Assembly (NCBI GenBank): GCA_026874595.1
Contig: CM049313.1
Coordinates: 32,548,008-32,612,007 of the forward strand
Source: Sipunculus nudus
Lineage: Eukaryota; Annelida; Sipuncula; Golfingiida; Sipunculidae
Direction of reading: 5' to 3'
Length of the DNA stretch: 64,000 nucleotides
Position numbers and translations under genes: made by a program. Below are positions 54,929 through 64,000 of this stretch, piece by piece. The notes beneath the pieces were generated by a model that was not told the origin of the DNA, did not search any database, and saw only the letters and a program-made list of their open reading frames with translations. The stretch's first letter is position 1. Each line of letters opens with the position of its first letter.

Positions 54929-57267
54929 ATGGCAAGCGAACCGACATATGCCCAGGTCACTAGTGTTCAGCCAAATTCAGCGAGCAATAACACAGTCCCC
55001 AGCTGTATTATCCACTGCACAGATGAGAATCTGGAGCCTCAATTAACCACCCTAAAGGATTTGTCTTCCTGGGGAACATTACTGAAAGCAGCCAGAATCA
55101 GACGCCATGCGCCTATTCTTGATATTGCTAGAAAATAAACAGAGGGGGAGGTACCTGTCATCCACTACCATCGGCAATGTAGAGTCAGATTTACATTGAA
55201 ACGAGATTTACAGATGCTGCAACGTAAGGACAAGGCATCAGAAGATGACTGCGAAGGGGTCTTATCAAAGCGACCTGCAAGGGAAACCCGAAATACGTCC
55301 AGAGTATATGAACAAAAGTGTATATTCTGTGAAAGAATAAACTACAAGAAAAAGGAAAAAACAAGAGAGAATATCATTGTATGTACAGATCTACGTTCTG
55401 ACAAGACACTTCGTGCTGTTGCTACACAAAAAGAAGACAGTAAAATTCTATCCTTAACATCAAGGGAAATGGTTGCTGCTGGAGCGTATTACCACAGATC
55501 CTGTTATAGGGATTATACAAGACACAGAGAAGGTCTTGATTCTGAAAACGTCCCAGTTGTAGATAGCTATGAAATAATTGAAAAAGAATCCTACAATTAT
55601 CTGTTTCAATTCATTAGAAGTGATCTTTTTCGCGACCAAGGGTCGTAAGAATGACAGGGTTAACATCATATTTGAATCAAAAGGTGTATCTAAAGGTGTA
55701 ACTGAGATCAAGGAATCAACAAAGAAACATATCAAAAGAAGGTTAGAGATAGAGTTCAAAGGCTCTCTTCATTTTTTTCCAGATGAGGCAGGTAAACTTC
55801 TTGTGATACCAGAACACTTATCAGTGTATGATCTGGCCAGACAAAACATGAGACTGTCTACAGAGGTCAACAGTATGAAAATGAGAAACTCTAGCAACAT
55901 TGCCGTCATAGACAGTGCAGCAACCTCTCTAAGATCTGTTATAAAGAACCAGTTCTCCGAACAGGAGTGGCCTCATTTACCAGCTTCTTTGACTACCAGT
56001 AGCATTCAGATTCCAATGCTTCTGCAAAGATTTCTGCTTTGCATCCTGACTGGTGAGCCAGAACCAAAAGAGGTTTCTGGCAGGACCCGTTGGCTTTTGC
56101 AGTCCTTTGCCCAGGATTTAATTTACGCCGTTTCACATGGCAAACAAAAACCTCCAAAACCAGATTCTCTTGGCAGCTGCCGTTAAAGGCCTCACAGGAA
56201 ATGTAGAATTGCTACAAGCTCTGAATCGGCTAGGTCATGCGGTATCATATTCTCAAGTAGAAGAAAATGAAACAGGTCTCTGCCTTATGAAACTGGCAAA
56301 AGGTGGCAGTAGTAATATTCTGCCTGAAAATATATTCCCAAACATCATTACCACAGTGGCATGGGACAATATAGACCTCTCAGAAGAGACCTTAACTGGG
56401 AAAGGTACTAGCCATCGAGTAAATGGAATAATTGTCCAACCTACAGTACAAGGATGGGCACATTTCATACAATATGCAACGTGCTTCGTATCATAGGGAA
56501 ACGCTTCCAAGATGCTGGCTTGAAAGATCTATGTATTGAATCTGGTATTGTTGCAGAAGGTTCTGTTGCGACTGTAATGGAAGGACGTCATTATAACAGA
56601 TCCATCAGAGTACACAAGTACGTTTATGAGGCACTAATGAGAATTATCAGCAAAGGCTTCCAGGTATTTGTGAATGAAACACACCCTGGTATTAGCAAAA
56701 GTATTGATGACACCTACAAGCAGATAGAAGAAGTCCATGATTTTAGTGACAAACAGGATCACTTGCATGAAATAATGGTCAGCCAGGAATTTGCACATTT
56801 TCGGGAACTGTTCAACACATATCTTGATCATTTGAGGCAAAGTAACGGGCCATTGTCTAAGTATTGGATGTCATACGTTGACATGGTTGGCAGAGTGTTG
56901 CTTGGTCTGATCAGGGCATCACGTGAAGGTGACTGGAAGCTGCATCTTGCTGCAGTGCGGGAACTTATCCCTTGGTGTTTCGCCTATGACAGAGTCAATT
57001 ATGCACGCTATTTGCCAGTCTTTTATGCATCAATGACCAATCTTGAACACGAGTTCCCTGATGTCTACAACCATTTTATGAATGGAGGATTCTCTGTGCA
57101 GATTGGACATCATAATCCATTCGGTCGGATCCCAGTTGACCAGGCATGTGAGGAAACTGTTAACAAAGATAGCAAAATACCTGGAGGGATAAAGAAATAC
57201 AGTCTGAAGTTTGGGGCAGAGGCACGTTTCTATCTAACAGCTGAATACCGCTCTGGTTTCATTCGAC
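54929..57267 (+). pseudogene. degenerate multi-copy gene with two zinc-module motifs, 5' part
   Basis: One long coding region is broken by TAA at 55136 and by frameshifts near 55630, 56158 and 56455. Module 1 has CIIHC ... then, after the stop, VPVIHYHRQCRVRFTLKRDL. Module 2 has CIFC ... AYYHRSCYRDYTRHREG. Both are C-x(2-3)-C...H-x2-C, suggesting paired zinc sites. Later conserved-looking blocks are VAWDNIDLSEETLTGKGTSH, RASREGDWKLHLAAVRELIP and GGFSVQIGHHNPFGRIPVDQ. From memory this resembles an uncharacterised protein family present in many copies in aquatic invertebrates, possibly transposon-derived. Its function is unknown. The start follows a TTTATTGACAG acceptor (exon from 54925). At 57267 an LTR retrotransposon interrupts it; the frame continues at 63713. 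Confidence 0.75.
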
Positions 57268-57747
57268 TGTAACATTCTTGCCCTTTGACCTTGCCGGGGA
57301 GGGGCATCAACACTGATTGACAGTCGATATAGAGATGCCCCAGAGCCAATCACAGGCAGCTAAGGACTTTGCCCTGTCTCTCTGGGATAAAACCCCCTTG
57401 CCCTGGCGATTCTCTCTCTCTTGGATCATCGAGCAGTGGAACCCTATGCCTGCCCTCTGTGGCAGGCAGAGGGTATATGGCTTCTTTTTCACCTTGGGGT
57501 TGGTTTTACGACAATGTCGACTACCCAGGTGAAGAGCCACCCACAACCAAAGAGCAGTCCTTTTATCTAGTCTGGTAAGTACCCTTCTGTTTCAATTATA
57601 AGTTTAGATAATAATATGCAGTCCTGATATTTTGAAGGTTTAGGCTTAAGTTTTATTCCAGTAAGAAAGTGTTATTTTATCTCTTTAAATTGTGCGAGTG
57701 CATGCTGCCCAAGCCCAATTTCCTCCCAGAATAAATAAGCAGCTACA
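57268..57747 (+). repeat. 5' LTR
   Basis: TGTAACATTC...AGCAGCTACA. It shows promoter-type parts: CCAAT (near 57347), a GATAAAA TATA-like box (near 57385) about 30 bases before a CTCTCTCTCTTGG pyrimidine stretch, a strong splice donor CTG|GTAAGT at 57574/57575, and AATAAA near 57730. It differs from the 3' LTR at about 57483 (t/g) and 57521 (a/g). The short ORFs inside it are shared with the 3' LTR and have no known relative. Confidence 0.93.
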
Positions 57748-57765
57748 TCTGGCGAGCGATGCTAT
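57748..57765 (+). other. primer-binding-site candidate
   Basis: TCTGGCGAGCGATGC directly follows the LTR. TGG is the complement of a tRNA CCA end. The tRNA species is not assigned. Confidence 0.5.
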
Positions 57766-58175
57766 TCGGTTGTTACTAACAGCTAGGAGACGAATTCTGG
57801 TAAATAAATTGCTTATTTTGAGTTAATTCTGGGATTTTAGCATCAGTATATACTTATAAAAAGGGGCTTAGGTTGTAAAATTCTGCTAAATAAGTGATCT
57901 ATTCAAATAGAAACATAGTAACAGCTTTAAAAATGCCTGAGTTTCATTTCTTAAGGAAAATTATTTTATTTTGTGCATTTATTACGTGAACCAGAATAGG
58001 GGATTTTTATAAATGTAGGCCCATCTCTGTTTAAAGAACAATGCGCATTATTTTATTTGGAAAGGCTAGAACTACTTTAGATTACTTTTGACAAACCATT
58101 ATAGTAATTTGCCCTTCCTTGGCTATCAAGCGGCGTATACATTATAAAACAGTGTCTGCTTCAAAAATCAGCTGC

Positions 58176-58200
58176 AAAAAAAAAAAAAAAAAAAAAAAAA
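58176..58200 (+). repeat. poly(A) run inside the LTR element
   Basis: About 24 A residues after GCTGC. It could be a retroposed tail or a slippage tract. No SINE or cDNA is recognised just upstream. Confidence 0.85.
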
Positions 58201-61200
58201 TTCAAAATCATTGGTAGGTGTACAGTATTCCCACAGTATTGATCCTTTTATTTGTACAATTTACAGTAAATACTACGGTTATTGGGAATTTTCATTGTGG
58301 ATAAACCTGTCATATTAGTTTTTCATTCTTATAAAATGAAAGCCGTAATATCATTATATTTCTAATTACCTCAGTCCTTGTTTGAAATTAAATCCCTCAG
58401 TGTTACACTTGAATTGCGTGTTCTCACTAGGTTATAGAACAAAAATAAAAAAAAAAGTGTATAATAATTATTTATATACAAAAATGTGTGACTTTATAAG
58501 ATGTAAAAGCAAGAGAAATAACATGTGCTTATGTACCATTGTGTGATGTGTGAAAAAACTGTGACACGCATCTTCTTATTACATTGGGCATAAGCTTAAT
58601 CCGCAAATATTTAATGCCCCCCATGTAAACATGCAGCCAGGCAACTTGTGCCTGCAATTGTATATATGTCATATTTTACTTTTAATGAATTACCTTTTCT
58701 TTGCAAAATTAATCAGTTGATCAGATTTTATGTATATAACAACTTTTAGGACTTGATCTAAATTAGCTGGATTATACTGAAATAAGAGTAACAGCTCAAC
58801 CTTTCATTATACGTAGCTGTGTCCTGAATAAGAGTAACATAGCTTCTAGTTTGTACATATGTATAGATGCTGTAGAATGGAACAACTGTTACGTTATGCA
58901 TGTACATATTGAATGAATACCACTGAACTGGTTATTGTGAATGTATTTTGATAGAAACATCAATTAAATATCTTATTATTCCATCTAGATTGTCAGTTCA
59001 AAATATTTTATAATCCTGATGTACATTCAAATGTTTTTGTAAAAACATGAAATTCAGTGATCTTTATGTTTAAACCAAATGGGTTTCTTGAATAAAGAAA
59101 TTTAGCCAACATGCTATTCTTTAAAACAAAGCTTTAAATCCTTAAATTACCGTACCTGGTACGTGGTCTATTGTTTGGCCAATTTTAAATTACAGAAAGG
59201 GCACAAACATCAGTATCCACTGCCTGGTAGATACATTTTAGTGTGTCATTCAAACAACCTGACCGATGGTCAAGTTTCATCCCCTGGTCACAGGTTATTG
59301 CATAATCCCCAGGTGTGTAAACATCACCATAGGGTTTCAAAGTTAGCTGTGTCTCACAGGGCCTGCTGGTAATCCCATTATCTGGCAGGTCAGATTAATA
59401 ATCCAGGTGCATTCTTTGCCCCATATGGGGTTATATCATACTGAGTAGGATAAGTTGAGATATCAACACTAAAACTCTGTCAAAAGAGCCCAGACAAGTT
59501 ACCTAACACACCACAAGTATTTAGATACACCTGTTACCTGGTGTGATGTCATGTGAACCCATGTCATGTGTCATGTACCTTATACCCAACCTAAAAATTT
59601 GTACCTTTAACAATAATGTACAAGTAACCCACTTCAAATTATAATAATAATAAATAATAAAACTAGTAAACTAATTACACCAATAGAAATAACATTCAAA
59701 TAAAATATTATTTAATAATTGGGCCTATCTTCCTGTTGGTCTCTCTTATATGTCCAACTGATATAAGCAGATACTTTTAAGGTGTTTAGCCCTTGCCTTT
59801 AGATGATCCTAATAACTTGTTACAATTAATAATGAATTATGATGTTAAAAAAAAATATAACAATAAAAACAGATCAGTACTTAATAATCTAGATCAATCT
59901 TTTAAATGAAAATTTAGTAATTCTCAGCGGATTACCTCTGAGGCATGCTCATATTTTATTTACACTTTGACTAAATTCATTTGTTGATTTTGGATTTTGT
60001 ATTTGCATTTAACTTTAACACACATGTAGACTATTAGCTCAAAGCTATTTAAACTGTTCATAAACATTTTATTATTAATTACATTTGATTATAAAATTCT
60101 TTTTTTAAAATGAAATTTTTACAAACTTAGTCATTTCCAATGATAGTGAGTAACATTTATAACTCTACTTGATTAGACAAATTCAAAAGTAAATAGTATG
60201 ATACTTATCAATTTAATAAAGGCAGTTTATTCTGTCTGCCTCACATACTGCTGGACTTGATATGCATGAGTATAACTTTGAATTTCTCTGGTGAAATTAA
60301 CTTCCTATAGGCTGGATGTAACATGTCTGACACGCGTGGAAGGTTTTTTATTGGTATTCTATTTGCCTAGAACTCAGTATCTGGCATAGTACCATTTAAT
60401 TCTGCCTCAACCTTGAGACATTTACTAGTTGCTTTTTAGGGTTAATATCCCGGCATAGTATGTGCTTTTCCTGGTTGAGTTTTTATTTAGTTTAGCATAT
60501 AAGGGCATAAAATTTATACCAGTTGCCTTGGGTGATACCCGGCTTGGTTGTCCCTTCTTATGCAGTGTTTTATTGCTGGCAAGGTTCCCAGTCGCTTTTT
60601 AGGAGATGTTCTCCGGCATGGAAACAATTTTTGCCTAGTGATATAGGTGTCTGACGTGGCTGCATGTCTGCCCTGTGGGTTTTGTGTGTCGCCTTGAGAG
60701 TTCTCGATTTTTGCAGGGTACCACCTTTCACCTAGAGTATTTTGTATCTGGTATGGTGGCGCCACTTGCATAGGATTGTACCTGTCATCATATCTAAACC
60801 TAGCTATAACATCAACCAGCACAAATTTTTCTCTCTTAAGTATTGGGAGTAATTAAAATAAATTAGACCAGCGTGCATACTTAACACACCAGTTAAACTG
60901 GCATCACTCATTTAGAAGCTTAACTTGTTTAATTAGGTTAATTTCAGTGAAATCCTATCAATAATATTAATAGGTGAGCAACACACCAAAATACTAAATA
61001 AGTTGAATCAATACACGAATAAAATGAACAAATAAGCTGACTTAAAGTTTATGTCTACTCTATATTGCATTTGAGAGTAATGATATTTAAAATAAATAAC
61101 AAACCAAATATACATTGCTTGATGGGTAAAACTTTTTTTGTTACCAAAATACATATTTCACTGCGGATTCGTGTTTAGAAACGTTAATGTTGTGGTGTAA

Positions 61201-61720
61201 ATTTGAGTACTACAAACTAACTTAGCTATTACACATAATCTGAATCTACAGATTTTAATAAGAAGAAATAGATAATGATAAAAATCAGAATGATAATATT
61301 CTTGATGATAAAATAATGATTTATAAAAATATAAACAATAAACTGTAAAGGCTAGACACAGATTAAAAAGGAAATTCTCGTTATGCAAATAAACTAATGA
61401 ATAGGTAACTAACCCTGATATCTAATTTGAATGTTATATTCATAGATACCTGTAGGGTAATAAATAACTTTGATGTTACAAATTCTTGGGCAGCACTGCT
61501 TACCATTTTCCCTCAATTAAAGTCATGTATAGGTGTTGTATATTACAGGTAGACTTTCTTTAACTGATTAAAACTACTGTGCAATCATTGAATTATCTGG
61601 TAATATTATTTGATGTATTACTATGCTTAAGTTCACATGTAAATATATAAGGAGATCTTACATTTAGCGAGAAATCTCGCTGTTATTTGATTATTATTAC
61701 TTGGTCAGTTGTAGTTCGTA
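58201..61720. other. LTR element interior, no coding sequence seen
   Basis: AT-rich. The minus-strand ORF at 60514-60822 and others under 110 codons show no gag or pol motif. About 60300-60760 has loosely repeated TTGCTTTTTAGG / TCGCTTTTTAGG and GGCATAGTA / GGCATGGAA phrases. Confidence 0.55.
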
Positions 61721-61723
61721 TTT

Positions 61724-62225
61724 TAGCCCAGTGAGAGGGCATATTTCAGCAGAGCGGGGCTTAAAAAAAACGTCTAGATTTTGAGGCCAAACAGGGCACA
61801 GAATAAATACTGTTTATGAAAAGCTTACCTGAGGGTAACGCATATACGTCTAAACACTGATCAGATGATGATACAGTGTGCGAGTGAATCTCGCTAGATA
61901 AGTCGACCAATGGACTTATTATTTCACCCCAGTGAGAGGGCATGTTTCGGCCGTGCGGGGCCTAAAATACCGTCTGTATTTTGAGGCCAAACAGGGCACA
62001 GAATAAATACTGTTTATGAAAAGCTTACCCGAGGGTAAAGCATATACGTCTAAACACTGATCAGATGATGATACAGTGTGCGAGCGAATCTCGCTGTATT
62101 AGTAGACCAGTGGTCGAAATATTAATTAGCCCAATGAGGGGGCATGTTTCAGCCAGACGGGGCTCTAAATAAATTCCGTTACAGTCGTGAGGCCTGACAG
62201 GGCACAAAGAAAATACTGTCCATTA
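61724..62225 (+). repeat. approx. 201-bp tandem repeat in the LTR element (2.5 copies)
   Basis: CCCAGTGAGAGGGCAT starts at about 61727 and 61928, and a variant CCCAATGAGGGGGCAT at about 62130. Each is followed by TTTCAGC/TTTCGGC, GGGGC, TTTTGAGGCC, ACAGGGCACAGAATAAATAC and (copies 1-2) CACTGATCAGATGATGATAC. Within a non-coding retrotransposon it could serve packaging or regulation; this is not known. Confidence 0.88.
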
Positions 62226-62594
62226 AATCTGATACGTTGGTGACTTTTGCCAATCTTGTATCTTCGGGCTATACAACTTTTTGGGACCATAGTTACCCCT
62301 AGTTTTATATACTCCATATAAAACGGAGAATTGAGCCCAGATTATGCCTATTGGAGGGTCCCTTTATGTAACCGCTGTCATTTTTATTTAATAATGTATA
62401 GTTGAAAACTTAGATCAAGTGTTTAACTGTTTTAATGTTTTACCAAGGGGCCGCTTATCATCATTCTTTATGTTTGATTATGTATAATTTTTTGTGAGAG
62501 CTATTTTTTTTAAATAGTCATGTCTAGGTTATTGCCGCAAAAATTATACTTGTGTCATAAGGACAGATACTGCGCTCTTGTATTTTATTTTCAG

Positions 62595-62945
62595 AGGCTC
62601 CATTTTCGCATGAACCAGTTGTCAGCCATCAGTGCAGCCTTTCCAGTGTGGTCCGGCTCAGCTCTTCTGCTACAGCAAGCTGCAACCTGAGCCAACATTC
62701 CACTACAGCCAGATATTGGACGCTTTTTTAAATGCAGAACACCTTGAGTTAATACTGAGGCCTGTGGCGCCACCAACTGGACTGATATGTTATTAAATCC
62801 TTTATGGCCACCTGGCTCACTAATGGACTGTAACATGTAACAACTTATTGTACCTGGTGCATGTTGAATATCATTGATGTGTCTTTGAATGTTTTATATT
62901 GTTTTTGAATGTGCAATAAAAATTACACAATCCCTGAACTTTCAA
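62595..62945 (+). other. possible 3' exon of the LTR element transcript
   Basis: Follows the acceptor TTTTATTTTCAG and ends after AATAAA near 62919. Paired with the LTR donor at 57574 it could form a spliced element RNA. No long frame crosses it. Confidence 0.35.
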
Positions 62946-63216
62946 AACAACTATCAGACTGCAAAGTCCCTAAACACTGGGGGTACTGTGTGGGGAGAGA
63001 ACACTCCCTACCCGCTGTTGTAGCATTGGATAAACCTACCTCCCCCCTCCCAACATGGGAGTTAGGGGTTGCGTAGCCGGCTAACAGCCTATACACAGCC
63101 TGCCAGCCATGTTTTGGTCATACAACAAACAAACAAAAACAATCCCTCCTTTCCAAAGGCTAGATATTATGACTGCTATCGCAAAATTTTCCACTGTAGT
63201 GAAAAATTTTTCCTAT

Positions 63217-63228
63217 AGGGGGGAAGGA
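63217..63228 (+). other. polypurine tract
   Basis: AGGGGGGAAGGA abuts the 3' LTR start. This is the standard plus-strand primer site of LTR elements. Confidence 0.85.
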
Positions 63229-63708
63229 TGTAACATTCTTGCCCTTTGACCTTGCCGGGGAGGGGCATCAACACTGATTGACAGTCGATATAGAGATGCC
63301 CCAGAGCCAATCACAGGCAGCTAAGGACTTTGCCCTGTCTCTCTGGGATAAAACCCCCTTGCCCTGGCGATTCTCTCTCTCTTGGATCATCGAGCAGTGG
63401 AACCCTATGCCTGCCCTCTGTGGCAGGCAGAGGGTATATGGCGTCTTTTTCACCTTGGGGTTGGTTTTACGACAATGTCGGCTACCCAGGTGAAGAGCCA
63501 CCCACAACCAAAGAGCAGTCCTTTTATCTAGTCTGGTAAGTACCCTTCTGTTTCAATTATAAGTTTAGATAATAATATGCAGTCCTGATATTTTGAAGGT
63601 TTAGGCTTAAGTTTTATTCCAGTAAGAAAGTGTTATTTTATCTCTTTAAATTGTGCGAGTGCATGCTGCCCAAGCCCAATTTCCTCCCAGAATAAATAAG
63701 CAGCTACA
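63229..63708 (+). repeat. 3' LTR
   Basis: 480 bases, two mismatches to the 5' LTR, same termini and donor. It is followed by CGAC, the target duplication. Confidence 0.93.
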
Positions 63709-63712
63709 CGAC

Positions 63713-64000
63713 AATTCCGAGACATGCTCGGCCTCACTAAGAATTACCTACGCCATGGAGAACTCCAGAAAACACGAATTTCAAAGGATGAAGCAGCTGT
63801 CAGGAGTGTGAGGAATACCCTTGAAAACTGGATAAATCCTTTTGCTGGTTGCCAGGATTTGGTCAGTCTGTCATCGGCTGTTGCTGCACCAAAAGTCATT
63901 CAGGATGACTTACTAAATGGACGGGACATAGGAAAAGTAGCCGACAGAATATTCGTAGAGCAGAGGTTGGAATGTGAGCCAGCCAGGTTGAGTTTCAACC
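63713..64000 (+). pseudogene. degenerate zinc-module gene, part after the LTR element
   Basis: The reading frame resumes within the duplicated CGAC and continues QFRDMLGLTKNYLRHG, RNTLENWINPFAGCQDLVSL and AVAAPKVIQDDLL to the window edge, still open. It is co-linear with the part ending at 57267: counting the CGAC once, the frame is unchanged. The insertion is therefore later than, and separate from, the stop and frameshifts upstream. Confidence 0.8.

Larger units (their letters stand above)
57268..63708 (+). mobile_element. young non-autonomous LTR retrotransposon
   Basis: It has 480-base direct repeats at both ends, TG...CA termini, a 4-bp target duplication CGAC (57264-57267 and 63709-63712), a TGGCGAGCG primer-binding-type site two bases after the 5' LTR, and a polypurine tract AGGGGGGAAGGA right before the 3' LTR. 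The LTRs differ at only two positions, so insertion was recent. The 5.5-kb interior has no gag, protease, RT or integrase frame, so it must borrow enzymes from another element (LARD-like). It splits the degenerate zinc-module gene. Confidence 0.92.

Noticed and set aside
55100-56500. Introns instead of lesions in the zinc-module gene
   Set aside because: Frames switch without any gap or GT-AG borders, so indels and a stop (or sequencing errors) are the simpler reading.
57317-57578. LTR ORFs, repeated at 63278-63539, as a protein gene
   Set aside because: Identical in both LTRs, no known relatives, and overlapping frames on both strands; explained by LTR base composition.

Overview
This is an AT-rich, intron-rich, repeat-dense animal nuclear DNA window. 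Long introns, many short dispersed repeats, a tRNA-derived SINE and the two recognisable genes fit a marine invertebrate, most likely a bivalve mollusc. That taxon is inference. There are no bacterial operons, CRISPR arrays or free-standing tRNA/rRNA genes.

Two host genes lie head to head near 22-23.4 kb. On the minus strand is the 5' end of a PIAS-type E3 SUMO ligase: start codon at 21985, SAP-domain exon at 9012-9172, the rest beyond the left edge. On the plus strand is a complete NDUFS7 gene, the N2-cluster (PSST/NuoB) subunit of respiratory complex I. It has six coding exons from about 23402 to 42626, encodes about 230 residues and carries all four cluster-ligand cysteines. Its first exon (16 coding bases) is a proposal from phase and context.

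Left region (1-21 kb): dispersed repeat families, here called A, B, C and D, plus TIR-bounded DNA transposons, mostly inside PIAS intron 1. Promoter region (22.0-23.4 kb): a 1.15-kb TIR element with a 7-bp target duplication splits the interval between the two genes and ends just before the NDUFS7 start. NDUFS7 introns: a Mutator-like element with about 190-bp TIRs and a 9-bp TSD, a second TIR element sharing its target site, a hAT-like element nested in a family A repeat, and a 20-unit minisatellite. In introns 2, 4 and 5 the splice acceptor and first exon bases are tandemly duplicated (63 bp x5, 77 bp x4, 66 bp x2). Two of these arrays are in frame, so alternative acceptors could add whole 21- or 22-residue units.

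Right region (43-64 kb): a minisatellite palindrome holding a TA-flanked MITE that holds a SINE; a non-LTR retrotransposon remnant; more family A and B repeats; a CpG-rich tandem repeat. Last comes a degenerate gene with two zinc-binding-like modules (one stop, three frameshifts), split by a young 6.44-kb LTR retrotransposon that has no gag-pol. The element has 480-bp LTRs differing at two positions, TG...CA ends, a polypurine tract and the 4-bp TSD CGAC. The host reading frame resumes after it and runs off the window.
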